A stretch of DNA of 24,704 bases from a virus: the IMG/VR virus record IMGVR_UViG_3300021185_000744, positions 1-24,704 of that record; one strand, 5' to 3'. Made by a program: the position numbers and the translations under genes. The notes under the pieces are model-generated. The model had not been told where the DNA came from. It worked only from the letters and a program-made list of their open reading frames with translations, and ran no database searches. How positions within the stretch are numbered: the stretch's first letter is position 1; each line of letters starts with the position of its first letter. This document shows positions 12,241 to 19,928 of this stretch, piece after piece.

Positions 12241-12269
12241 AATATAATGCTTCTTGCTCTAAATGTCAA
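12241..12269 (-). promoter_or_regulatory. Early sigma70-type promoter
   Basis: TTGACA at 12264-12269, a 17-base spacer and TATATT at 12241-12246. Upstream are two 10-base-phased ACCAAA units and AACCC. It drives the 81-aa gene and the endonuclease-like gene. Confidence 0.85.
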
Positions 12270-12544
12270 GGGTTATTTTGGTAAAATTTGGTATAAATCC
12301 CATTTATTTTTCTTTTTTCTGGGTGCTTATGAATCCACTGACCTGTTGATGGGTCAAAGTGTTTCTTAAAGAAGTTGTCCATCTTTCGATTACCAGTTTT
12401 GAAGTCTGGGTCAATCAACAGACACTTCTCATCAAACTCAGCATCAGACATGATACTATTGTTATCAATTTCGTATGCATATGCCGCAACACTCAATTGA
12501 ATTCTTAGTCTGATTTGCTCTTCTTTTTCTGAACCCCAGGTCAA
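12266..12544 (-). CDS. Conserved phage protein with a LigA-like N-terminal motif, 92 aa
   Basis: Residues about 13-45 (RIQLSVAAYAYEIDNNSIMS, then DAEFDEKC) resemble the YY..D.P.ISDAEYD segment at the start of bacterial NAD-dependent DNA ligases, but no adenylation domain follows, so this is not a ligase. The rest (FFKKHFDPSTGQWIHKHPE) is basic and histidine-containing. It may be a small protein derived from, or mimicking, that ligase domain (inference). Its stop lies in the -35 box of the promoter at 12241-12269. Confidence 0.7.
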   Translation of the reverse strand: MTWGSEKEEQIRLRIQLSVAAYAYEIDNNSIMSDAEFDEKCLLIDPDFKTGNRKMDNFFKKHFDPSTGQWIHKHPEKRKINGIYTKFYQNNP

Positions 12545-12554
12545 TCAACCCTCC

Positions 12555-12761
12555 CTAATCAGTGTAACAACTAGGGACAGCACTTGCATCCCAAACCCAT
12601 TGACGGTGAGTAGCGTCACCAACAACGACAACATCATCCTCTGCAACTTCAGACATAACACGGTCATCCATCCAGCGATGATAGTAAGCAGGCGAACCAA
12701 AGATTTGACGTGCCCGTTGATATTGGGATTCAGTCATACCTACATAGTGAACTACTCGCAT
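12555..12761 (-). CDS. Hypothetical protein, 68 aa
   Basis: The start is placed at the ATG at 12759-12761, with AAGGAGG seven bases upstream; the longer frame beginning at 12779 reads through that RBS and is less likely. The protein is aromatic-rich (MTESQYQRARQIFGSPAYYH; HRQWVWDASAVPSC) with an acidic middle. No family is recognised. It is the first gene after the promoter at 12792-12820. Confidence 0.72.
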   Translation of the reverse strand: MRVVHYVGMTESQYQRARQIFGSPAYYHRWMDDRVMSEVAEDDVVVVGDATHRQWVWDASAVPSCYTD

Positions 12762-12791
12762 ATGAATCCTCCTTATCAATGCTACATCTGT

Positions 12792-12820
12792 AATGTAACA
12801 CGGTCAGAGGATAATGTCAA
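12792..12820 (-). promoter_or_regulatory. Early sigma70-type promoter
   Basis: TTGACA at 12815-12820, a 17-base spacer and TACATT at 12792-12797, with the upstream element CCAAAATAACCC. It drives the 68-aa and 92-aa genes. Confidence 0.78.
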
Positions 12821-12823
12821 GGG

Positions 12824-13393
12824 TTATTTTGGAGTATTTTCGAAAGAATATTTACACATGTAATATGCGTCAACAACATCAGAACATGGGTTGCCGTTTG
12901 GTTTGCAGTCAAGTATAGATGCTGGGTCAACGCCAGTCTCAGTTACAAAGCATTCATGCATTCGCTCTTTGGGGGCGTTGCCTTTGCCTGTCGCAAACTT
13001 TTTGATAGTTGTGGGGGCGGGTGTGTCGAATGGTATTCTGTGATTCCACAGTTTATGCTTGAGAAGACCCGTATTCTCAGCAATATGAAAGACTTGTCCT
13101 TTACTGCCCATAGAGTAACCCTCTATAGTGATAGACATGTCTGCATTTAACCCAACTGTTGCACCACCAGCAATAGTCAGTAATTCCATAACCCATTCAG
13201 ATATGTTATTAAACCTCTGTTCTGGGAATGCAAAATCAGGATAAGGGTGTCCGATAATGTTACCGAACACCCCTTCAAATTTTTTAGTCTTAGTTAAATA
13301 ATAAACCCGACAGTTGTTCCATGCGAATACTTCACCTTCGTGAACGCAAACCGCAGGGCTTGTCATACTATAGTCAATGCCAACGTGTATCAT
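12824..13393 (-). CDS. RuvC-like Holliday junction resolvase / RNase H-fold nuclease
   Basis: A 189-residue RNase H-fold nuclease. The acidic site is Asp7 (HVGIDYSMTSPAV), Glu91 (SITIEGYSMG), and Asp172 with Asp175 (CSDVVDAYYM). TTIKKFATGKGNAPKERM (about 128-145) is the basic segment typical of RuvC-type enzymes. It probably resolves branched replication and recombination DNA before packaging, the task of endonuclease VII (gp49) in T4. It follows the zinc-ribbon gene at the end of the primase-nrd operon. A perfect 10-base inverted repeat includes its start codon, and its RBS is weak. Confidence 0.82.
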   Translation of the reverse strand: MIHVGIDYSMTSPAVCVHEGEVFAWNNCRVYYLTKTKKFEGVFGNIIGHPYPDFAFPEQRFNNISEWVMELLTIAGGATVGLNADMSITIEGYSMGSKGQVFHIAENTGLLKHKLWNHRIPFDTPAPTTIKKFATGKGNAPKERMHECFVTETGVDPASILDCKPNGNPCSDVVDAYYMCKYSFENTPK

Positions 13394-13429
13394 AAATAGT
13401 CCATATTGTGATTATATGAACTATTTATG
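13391..13429. repeat. Inverted repeat over the resolvase start
   Basis: Perfect 10-base arms CATAAATAGT (13391-13400) and ACTATTTATG (13420-13429) with a 19-base loop. One arm contains the resolvase ATG; the other gives CATAAATA on the minus strand, a near match to the late promoter box. It may be a regulatory hairpin, an operator, or both (inference). Confidence 0.6.
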
Positions 13430-13431
13430 CT

Positions 13432-13641
13432 TCATTCCCAGTCGTCCACTTCGTCCTTCTCTTCGGGTGCAATATAGTCAAATAGTGCTATATCGTCCCA
13501 CTCTTCATCAGAAGCAGTAATTTCTTCTGAACAAAAAGGGCAGAATTCTGGTGTTAAATCGTTGGTCTCTTCCTCAAGATATCGTAAACTATACGATGAA
13601 CCGCAGGCTTCGCATTTGAAGTCTACTACTTTTATTGTCAT
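13432..13641 (-). CDS. Small zinc-ribbon protein, 69 aa
   Basis: Two CxxC pairs, Cys10/Cys13 (KCEACGSSYS) and Cys34/Cys37 (FCPFCSEE), form a zinc ribbon in an otherwise very acidic protein (DEEWDDIALFDYIAPEEKD). It may bind nucleic acid or a polymerase (inference). The ATG overlaps the TAA of nrdB as TAATG, so it is translated with the reductase subunits. Confidence 0.78.
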   Translation of the reverse strand: MTIKVVDFKCEACGSSYSLRYLEEETNDLTPEFCPFCSEEITASDEEWDDIALFDYIAPEEKDEVDDWE

Positions 13642-14771
13642 TATAGGCTGATTCCTTTAAATGTGTCTTTGTCAACATCTTGTTTTACCCCCCCAATCAC
13701 ATACGATGAAATTTCTGTCTCTTGAGGCGCAACCTGTACTGACGACCCACTAATCCATTTCTGTGTCCAAGGGAGTGGATTTGCTTGTGACGTTTTATAG
13801 GGTGATTGCAATCCCACACTCTGCATACGTCTTGCGCCAATCCATTCAATGTAATCAGACAGAAGTTCTTTGTTCAGACCAATCATTGACCCATCTTTAA
13901 ACAAATATTCTGCCCACTCTTTCTCTTGCTGTACTGCATCAGTAAACATTTTGATGCATTCTTCTTCAGTTTCTTTTACAATCTTTTCGAAATCAGGGTC
14001 ATCTTTGATAATGTTCTTCAAAATCTGTTGGGTTGATGCCAAGTGCAAGTTCTCATCTCTTGCGATAAACTTGATAATCTTCGCATTACCTTCCATCTTC
14101 TTCAGTTCTGCAAATGCCCATGAACACGCAAAAGACACATAGAAACGAACACCTTCAAGGATGTTCACACTCATCATAGACAAGTATAGTGCTTTTTTGA
14201 GTTCATACAGATTTACTTCTACTTTCTTACCATTTACTGTGTGGGTACCTTCGCCAAGCAATTGATACCACATAGACCCATCAATTAGACCATCATAATA
14301 CTTCGAAATGTCTTCTGCACAATCTGCAATCTCTTTGATACTTGTAATCTCATCAAAGACTTTGCTTGGGTTGCTATAAACATTACGAATAATATGTGTG
14401 TAACTACGACTATGTATAGTCTCTGAAAATGACCATGTTTCAATCCATGTTTCAAGTTCTGGAATAGATACAACAGGCAGAAACGCCATGTTGGGTGAAC
14501 GTCCTTGCACACTATCTAGCAGAATTTGTCTTTTCAGATTTGACGTAAAAATATGTCGCTCATGGTCAGTCAAGTCAGCAAAATCTTTACGGTCTTTGCC
14601 CAAATCAACCTCATCTGGTCGCCAGAAGAAACCGAGTTGCTTGTCTGTCAACTTCTCAAACTGTGGGTACTTAACTTGGTCGTATCGTGCAACATCAACA
14701 CCTTCATCAAAGAACATAGTCTTTTCCAAGTGACTTTTCTTGTTCTCTGTATTAAATACTGAATAACTCAT
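13641..14771 (-). CDS. nrdB: Ribonucleotide reductase class Ia small subunit
   Basis: A 376-residue NrdB that houses the diiron-tyrosyl radical for NrdA. The ligands match the family: Asp86 (QILLDSVQG), Glu117 and His120 (SFSETIHSRSY), Glu206 (NILEGVRFY), and Glu240 and His243 (RDENLHLAS). Tyr124 (SRSYTHII) is the radical tyrosine. Length is close to E. coli NrdB (376). It follows nrdA after 15 bases and is coupled by TAATG to the zinc-ribbon gene. Confidence 0.97.
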   Translation of the reverse strand: MSYSVFNTENKKSHLEKTMFFDEGVDVARYDQVKYPQFEKLTDKQLGFFWRPDEVDLGKDRKDFADLTDHERHIFTSNLKRQILLDSVQGRSPNMAFLPVVSIPELETWIETWSFSETIHSRSYTHIIRNVYSNPSKVFDEITSIKEIADCAEDISKYYDGLIDGSMWYQLLGEGTHTVNGKKVEVNLYELKKALYLSMMSVNILEGVRFYVSFACSWAFAELKKMEGNAKIIKFIARDENLHLASTQQILKNIIKDDPDFEKIVKETEEECIKMFTDAVQQEKEWAEYLFKDGSMIGLNKELLSDYIEWIGARRMQSVGLQSPYKTSQANPLPWTQKWISGSSVQVAPQETEISSYVIGGVKQDVDKDTFKGISL

Positions 14772-14786
14772 TTTTTTCTCTTTTCC

Positions 14787-17084
14787 TTATATTGTGCAAC
14801 TATCGCAGTTTTCTTCGTCTTCAATCTCATCAAGTTCTACGGTCTTATCTTCTTTAAATTCAACTTCACCTTGACCATCAAAGGTGTTGTTGTAGTAGAG
14901 TTGTTTGTGACCATACTTGTAGCAAGTCAATAGGTCAGTCAGCAATGCAGACATTGGCACCTTCTCATCTTCATAGTTCACTGGGTTGTATGAAGTATTG
15001 ACTGAGATACCTTGGTCAATGTATTTCTGCAAGATTGCAGTTAGTTTGATATACCCCTCAGGTGTTTTCTGGTCCCATAGCAAATCGTACTTCTTCTTCA
15101 GATGGTGAATGCCAGGTACAACCTGCTTCATAATACCATCTTTAGATTGCTTCTCTGATACTAACGCACGAGGCGGTTCGATACCATTTGTTGAATTACT
15201 GATTTGTGCAGAAGTTTCTGCTGGCATCAACGCCATCAATGTGGAGTTACGAATACCATGTTCTTTCAGTTCTTCACGCAATCCTGCCCAGTCTACTTTA
15301 TCAACGTGCGGAATCAAATCATCAACATCTTTCTTGTAAGTATCAACTGGAAGTATACCATTAGCATATTTCGTTTGATTTGTCAAGGGGATTTTACCCT
15401 TTTCTTTTGCTAAATCAACAGATGCTTTGATAAGGTAGTATGACCAATGTTGCGCCCATTCGTCAACAAGTTCAAACGCACTCTCATCGTATTTGACACC
15501 ATTCTTCGCAAGAAAGTATGCAAAGTTAATGATACCAACACCCAACGGGCGTCTGTTCATTGTGCTAATCTCTGCCGCTCTGACAGGATAGTTCTGATAG
15601 TCAAGCAATGCATCTAGCGCACGAATTGCAATTTCACATGTCTTTTCCATCTGTTCTGGTTTAGTGAATGCACCCCAATTGATAGCAGACAACGTGCAAA
15701 GTGAAATCTCGCCATTCTCATCAGCAATATCATCAAGCGGATTTGTTGGTAGATTAATCTCACAACATAAGTTTGATTGCTTGATTGGTGCTTGCTTCTC
15801 ATCAAATGAACTGTGATTGTTAGCGTTATCTACGTTCATAATGTAGATACGACCAGTGTCTTTACGTTCTGTAATCAGTGCAGAGAAATACTCTTGTGCG
15901 GGTATAGTTTTCTTTGTGACTGTACGAGAACGTTCATACTTCTCATACAACTCTTCAAACTTATCTTGGTCAGCAAAGAATGCATCATACAAGTCAGGTA
16001 CTTCGTCTGGTGAGAATAGAGTAATGTTACCACCAGTAATCAAGCGAGTGTACATCAACTTATTCAACTGAAACGCATAATCCATCTGACGAACACGGTT
16101 GTTCTCTGTACCTTTATTGTTCTTCAATACAACGAGGTCTTCAAACTCTAAGTGCCACCCTGGAAGATAGACTGTTGCCGCACCACCACGAACACCACCT
16201 TGTGAACATGATTTTACAGATGCTTGAAACAACTTCAAAAACGGAATCAAACCTGTGTGCATCGCATCGCCATTGCGAATGGGTTGACCCAACGCACGAA
16301 TACGACCAGCATTGATACCAATACCTGCTTTCTGTGAAATGTAGTTGACGATAGATGAAGAAGTCGCATTGATTGACTTCAGACTGTCATCACTCTCAAT
16401 CAGAACACAAGAAGAGAACTGTCGTGTTGGTGTGCGTAGACCCGCCATAATCGGCGTTGGCAGTGACAACTTGAATGTCGATACTGCATCATAGAAATCT
16501 TTAACCCAACGCATACGGTCTTTCGTGTATGAAGAGAACAGTGTTGCACCAATCATCATGTACATGATTTGAGGTGTTTCATAGTATTGCTTTGTGATGC
16601 GGTTCTGAACCAAGTATTTCCCACGCATCTGCTCCATTGCAACATATGTAAACTCATCATCACGTTCATGCTTAATGTAAGCACCAAGTTCGTTCAACTC
16701 ATCTTCAGTGTACAGAGTAAGGATTTCTGCATCGTATTTGTTAAGTTCAACGTTTGTTTTGATTGTCGAAAGGAAGTCATTAGGTTCGAATTGACCATAG
16801 ACTTCTTTACGCAATGTGTAATTGATTAAACGACCAGCAACCGTTTGGTAGTTAGGTGTTTCTTCAGTAATCAAATCAGCGGCGGCTTTGATTAGTGTCT
16901 CTTGTATTTCTGTAGTCTTCATACCTTCAAAAAACTGAATATGAGATTTGATTTCAATCTCAGAAGGAGACACATTTGCAATATTATTACACGCCCACAT
17001 AACCACTTTGTGAAACTTATTCAAGTCGAGAGGTACCCTTGCACCATCTCTTTTCTCTACCATAATCGTTTGGTTCATTTCCAT
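14787..17084 (-). CDS. nrdA: Ribonucleotide reductase class Ia large subunit
   Basis: A 765-residue NrdA that reduces ribonucleoside diphosphates to supply DNA precursors. An ATP-cone is present at about residues 6-95 (EKRDGARVPLDLNKFHKVV). Active-site residues are clear: Cys226 (RQFSSCVLIE), Asn438, Cys440 and Glu442 (SNLCCEINLP), and Cys463 (ISLCTLSAINW). The C-terminal pair Cys760/Cys763 (ENCDSCTI) passes reducing power, here probably from the phage glutaredoxin at 4920-5183. It lies between primase and nrdB in one operon. Full length with no break. Confidence 0.98.
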   Translation of the reverse strand: MEMNQTIMVEKRDGARVPLDLNKFHKVVMWACNNIANVSPSEIEIKSHIQFFEGMKTTEIQETLIKAAADLITEETPNYQTVAGRLINYTLRKEVYGQFEPNDFLSTIKTNVELNKYDAEILTLYTEDELNELGAYIKHERDDEFTYVAMEQMRGKYLVQNRITKQYYETPQIMYMMIGATLFSSYTKDRMRWVKDFYDAVSTFKLSLPTPIMAGLRTPTRQFSSCVLIESDDSLKSINATSSSIVNYISQKAGIGINAGRIRALGQPIRNGDAMHTGLIPFLKLFQASVKSCSQGGVRGGAATVYLPGWHLEFEDLVVLKNNKGTENNRVRQMDYAFQLNKLMYTRLITGGNITLFSPDEVPDLYDAFFADQDKFEELYEKYERSRTVTKKTIPAQEYFSALITERKDTGRIYIMNVDNANNHSSFDEKQAPIKQSNLCCEINLPTNPLDDIADENGEISLCTLSAINWGAFTKPEQMEKTCEIAIRALDALLDYQNYPVRAAEISTMNRRPLGVGIINFAYFLAKNGVKYDESAFELVDEWAQHWSYYLIKASVDLAKEKGKIPLTNQTKYANGILPVDTYKKDVDDLIPHVDKVDWAGLREELKEHGIRNSTLMALMPAETSAQISNSTNGIEPPRALVSEKQSKDGIMKQVVPGIHHLKKKYDLLWDQKTPEGYIKLTAILQKYIDQGISVNTSYNPVNYEDEKVPMSALLTDLLTCYKYGHKQLYYNNTFDGQGEVEFKEDKTVELDEIEDEENCDSCTI

Positions 17085-17094
17085 ATATTCCTTT

Positions 17095-18129
17095 TTACAC
17101 TTTCTTCCAACTAACGAGTTTATGTTGTGCCGACAGATTTGAGTACGAGTTCTTCTGTATAATCTTCATAAGTTGGGTTGAAGATGCACCAGCAAGTACC
17201 ATGTCATTAATGTCTTTCTCTTTCACTACGTCTGGAAAGAAACAAACACTGAATCCCATATCAATGACTTTTTTCAGTCTGTTGACGATTTCTTTATTTC
17301 TTGGTTCATTGTCGAATACAATGATGGTATTGTCTTTATCAAATAGTTCAAAGGGAATATCTGCCCCACCCATTGCGAGACTGTTTTCTAAAAACAGACT
17401 ATCAATAGGACCTTCTACTATTAATGTTTGTTGGGACTTATCCCAGGAATCCAGACCATAAATCTTAGGCGTATCTTCATCAAATCTGACAGTGATGTAA
17501 CGCATCTTATTATTGGCATCTAGGCTCCTACCTTGGGCGGCGAATAATTTGCCTTGTTGGTCATAGTACGGAATGACAATACGTTCTTCGTTCTCAGGCA
17601 GTGTTGAATATCTATCTGAGATTGAAGTGACCCACTTCTTAAAGTTTTCTGTATAGAATAGTCTTTTATATTTTGACTGTGGTATTTTTCTCGACTTGAG
17701 ATACACAACCGCTTTATGGTCGGTTGGTAATATATCTATACGGCAAAGACCCTCTATATCACTAGATTTAGTGTTTTTCTTGGAAAACTTTGGTGCCGAA
17801 AAGTCAAATAAGTTTTGTGGAGTTTTCTTGGATACACGCCCATGACCAGTATTACCTTCTGAATACTTCTCTAACGTGTATTGCTTGTAGAGTGTTGCAT
17901 CAAGAGATTTGACGAAATTACCAAGAGACATTGAAGCACCACAATTGTGGCATCGGAAATACAATGCATTCTTTCTTTCGTAGATATAACCACGTGCCTT
18001 CGTTTTGCTTGCTGTACTATCACCACAGATAGGACATCTGAAGTTGTAAAGATTTTGCTCTTTACGAGTGAACTTGTCTAGTCTTGGACTGATTAGTCCA
18101 ACATATTTGTGGTCAACGAATGCCGTCAT
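17095..18129 (-). CDS. DNA primase, T4 gp61-like
   Basis: A 344-residue primase. A zinc ribbon is formed by Cys32, Cys35, Cys60 and Cys63 (RCPICGDS, then RCHNCGAS). The TOPRIM catalytic region has Glu239 (LIVEGPIDSLF), Asp273 (IIVFDNEP), and acidic residues in KEKDINDMVLAG (about 303-314). It makes short RNA primers on the lagging strand with a hexameric helicase that is not in this window. Length matches T4 gp61 (342). It is the first gene of the early operon with nrdA and nrdB, so primer synthesis and precursor supply are switched on together. Confidence 0.94.
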   Translation of the reverse strand: MTAFVDHKYVGLISPRLDKFTRKEQNLYNFRCPICGDSTASKTKARGYIYERKNALYFRCHNCGASMSLGNFVKSLDATLYKQYTLEKYSEGNTGHGRVSKKTPQNLFDFSAPKFSKKNTKSSDIEGLCRIDILPTDHKAVVYLKSRKIPQSKYKRLFYTENFKKWVTSISDRYSTLPENEERIVIPYYDQQGKLFAAQGRSLDANNKMRYITVRFDEDTPKIYGLDSWDKSQQTLIVEGPIDSLFLENSLAMGGADIPFELFDKDNTIIVFDNEPRNKEIVNRLKKVIDMGFSVCFFPDVVKEKDINDMVLAGASSTQLMKIIQKNSYSNLSAQHKLVSWKKV

Positions 18130-18147
18130 AATGTACTCTCATGCAAT

Positions 18148-18185
18148 AAAAAAGGTGCCATACTCATAAATGTAAGTATAGCACC
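18148..18185 (-). terminator. Rho-independent terminator containing a promoter -10 box
   Basis: On the minus strand an 11-base-pair stem (GGTGC-T-ATACT / AGTAT-G-GCACC, one U-G pair, loop 65-74) is followed by six T. Its 5' arm contains the TATACT box of the promoter at 18175-18203, so only transcripts coming from upstream can form it. Confidence 0.85.
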
Positions 18186-18203
18186 ATTTTGGTCAATTGT
18201 CAA
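18175..18203 (-). promoter_or_regulatory. Early sigma70-type promoter for primase and nrd genes
   Basis: TTGACA at 18198-18203, a 17-base spacer and TATACT at 18175-18180, with upstream ACCAAATAATA. The -10 box lies within the terminator stem at 18148-18185. It drives primase, nrdA, nrdB, zinc ribbon and resolvase. Confidence 0.87.
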
Positions 18204-18206
18204 GTA

Positions 18207-18548
18207 TTATTTGGTTTTCTTGACGATTTCTTTAAACAGTTTATTAGTCTCTTCTACATCTTGTTTAATCATTCTAACATCATCTATGGCGTTTGTCAAG
18301 TCTTTTTTTGCTTTTCCTGTGATTAGACCAATCGTCATAATCACCCTTAACGCCCAGAACCACCAAACCAAGCATATGAATGCGGCGATGCCTAAAGCAC
18401 ACCAATAGATTTTATCGAAACTAACTACATCATAACTTAGCGCAACATGGGCGCCAGCGACATATATTATGGGGGAGATACAACCAAAGACAATCCACCG
18501 ACTACTCTGATGTATTATCTTTTCTAATTTATCTGTATTTTGTGACAT
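18207..18548 (-). CDS. Two-pass membrane protein with a C-terminal coiled coil, 113 aa
   Basis: Two hydrophobic segments are visible, about residues 18-37 (WIVFGCISPIIYVAGAHVAL) and 48-76 (YWCALGIAAFICLVWWFWAL and onward). They are followed by a charged coiled-coil-like tail (DVRMIKQDVEETNKLFKEIV). This layout suits a small membrane effector such as a holin or lysis regulator, but no family is recognised. The neighbour upstream has one membrane segment and a coiled coil, so the two may act together (inference). A promoter-like TTGACA-17-TAGAAT lies inside at 18271-18299. Confidence 0.72.
   Translation of the reverse strand: MSQNTDKLEKIIHQSSRWIVFGCISPIIYVAGAHVALSYDVVSFDKIYWCALGIAAFICLVWWFWALRVIMTIGLITGKAKKDLTNAIDDVRMIKQDVEETNKLFKEIVKKTK
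18271..18299 (-). promoter_or_regulatory. Possible internal sigma70-type promoter
   Basis: TTGACA at 18294-18299, a 17-base spacer and TAGAAT at 18271-18276, inside the two-pass membrane gene. It lacks the usual A-rich upstream element. Its transcript would meet the terminator at 18148-18185, so it would not simply add to primase expression. Confidence 0.35.
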
Positions 18549-18578
18549 GACGGGTTACATGTTTCCTATGTTGGAGAA

Positions 18579-18824
18579 CTAAAACCCACCTCTCATTGCC
18601 ATTGCTACTATAACAGAAATTGCCGCGGCAACTATTGTAGCAGTTGACGCAAAGATAGATTTAGTCATTGATTGTTGAGAACTGTGAATGGTTTCAGATA
18701 TTTCGACTAACTTTTCTTCTACTTTAGATAGTCGCCCTTCTAGTGCTTCGTAACGTAAAGCACACATATCTACATGAACTTCAAGATTTTCTTTTTCTAG
18801 TTTCGTTGATTTTGCTAATGCCAT
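18579..18824 (-). CDS. Coiled coil plus C-terminal membrane segment (XhlA-like), 81 aa
   Basis: Residues about 5-52 form a coiled coil (EKENLEVHVDMCALRYEALE; SKVEEKLVEISETI). A single transmembrane helix near the C-terminus follows (STATIVAAAISVIVAMAMRG, about 60-79). This order resembles haemolysin XhlA-type phage proteins that work with holins. It lies next to the two-pass membrane protein. The lysis role is inferred from layout only. TAGGA precedes the ATG. Confidence 0.68.
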   Translation of the reverse strand: MALAKSTKLEKENLEVHVDMCALRYEALEGRLSKVEEKLVEISETIHSSQQSMTKSIFASTATIVAAAISVIVAMAMRGGF

Positions 18825-18850
18825 TTTATTATCCTAAATTGATTTTCAAA

Positions 18851-19516
18851 CTATCGCTTGCCGTATCTTAGATACATCATAGCGCCTGAACTTTCGTCTT
18901 GCAAAATCACTGCATTCTTTGGGTTCTTCAAACCGTAAGTACGAATGTCTTCTGCATTTGGTGCTTCTCCAACATAATCAAACCACTTAGCGTACTTTTT
19001 CTTACCTAGTCTCGCTTTCATAAAAGTTGATGTTGGTACTTTAAATACTCTATTGCCCGCAAATTCAAGCGGCTTGTCTACCATTGCAACGTCACTTGTA
19101 GTTGTTGCGGCAGACATATCTTCTTTAAGATAATCTTCTTTGGCAACAAATTCAACATAATTCATCTTGAATTCATTACTATTTATAAGTTTGTTAAGTT
19201 CCTCATGCAATTCTTTTCTATTTAAATCGGTGTCACGGTCTTCTTTTAGAAGATAAAGTGCCGCCGCAAATGACATGAGTTTTGATTTACCGCCCGGGAG
19301 TTTCGACATAATCAGTTTAATATTTCTGACCATTACATGAAATGTAGTAAACGCATTCTTCTCTTTCTGAGATTTTAACGTGCTACGCTTACGCAATGAC
19401 TTACCATTTTCGTCAATGATGCCCATCTCATACGCTTCCCACTCATCGAAAGGTTGAGATATCATCTTAACGAATTGATACGCTATAACTGCGTCAAACA
19501 CTCCAGTAATTGCCAT
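18851..19516 (-). CDS. Conserved phage protein, 221 aa
   Basis: A soluble protein with a helical N-terminal part (DAVIAYQFVKMISQPFDEWE), a basic middle (RKRSTLKSQKEK), and a C-terminal part with APNAEDIRTYGLKNPKNAVI. I recall similar proteins in marine T4-like phages, not functionally defined. Gaps of only two bases to the next upstream gene show it is in the structural operon. It may be a virion or assembly protein; this is inference from location. Confidence 0.75.
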   Translation of the reverse strand: MAITGVFDAVIAYQFVKMISQPFDEWEAYEMGIIDENGKSLRKRSTLKSQKEKNAFTTFHVMVRNIKLIMSKLPGGKSKLMSFAAALYLLKEDRDTDLNRKELHEELNKLINSNEFKMNYVEFVAKEDYLKEDMSAATTTSDVAMVDKPLEFAGNRVFKVPTSTFMKARLGKKKYAKWFDYVGEAPNAEDIRTYGLKNPKNAVILQDESSGAMMYLRYGKR

Positions 19517-19518
19517 TT

Positions 19519-19917
19519 TTATAACTCTCTTAGTTTTTCTGCTATATCAGCATTGATTGTAATGTTACTTTCTAAAATATCCATACCATGAATACCTCTA
19601 ACTGTTTTCGGCATAAAAGCAAGATACACTAAAAACGTCTTCACAATGTCCCACTGATAACTAGGCATCTTTGCAAATAGTATTCTTACTGCGCCCTCAA
19701 TACCAAAGACATTTGTTAATACAATAATATGGTTTAGTACCAAACGCTCTTTAATCTCACCAGTGCTTTGATACCTGTTCAATAGTCTTCTAATGTATTT
19801 AACATGTTTCCAGTCAGTATCAAAAGCATTTACGCCTTCAAGTTCCATGTCGGGACTGTCATATTGTTGCATAGCATAAAGAAGAATATTCTTCTCATTC
19901 AAATTATATATTTTCAT
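19519..19917 (-). CDS. Conserved phage protein, 132 aa
   Basis: A mostly helical protein (NILLYAMQQYDSPDMELEGV; RLVLNHIIVLTNVFGIEGAV; WDIVKTFLVYLAFMPKTVRG) with no signal peptide. Similar unnamed proteins occur near head and tail genes in marine T4-like phages as far as I recall. No catalytic motif is visible. It ends two bases before the 221-aa gene. Function is unknown; an assembly role is possible. Confidence 0.75.
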   Translation of the reverse strand: MKIYNLNEKNILLYAMQQYDSPDMELEGVNAFDTDWKHVKYIRRLLNRYQSTGEIKERLVLNHIIVLTNVFGIEGAVRILFAKMPSYQWDIVKTFLVYLAFMPKTVRGIHGMDILESNITINADIAEKLREL

Positions 19918-19928
19918 CAGTTATCCGA

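Noticed and set aside
13641-13676. TTGACA and TATAAT near the 3' end of nrdB
   Set aside because: The two hexamers are 24 bases apart, too far for a sigma70 promoter.
15358-15386. TTGACA-17-TAATGG inside nrdA
   Set aside because: The -10 box is poor, there is no upstream A-rich element, and no gene start is close downstream.
19180-19187. TATAAATA on the minus strand inside the 221-aa gene
   Set aside because: It is a perfect late box but sits in the middle of a coding sequence, 260 bases before the next gene start; I treat it as chance unless 5'-end data show otherwise.
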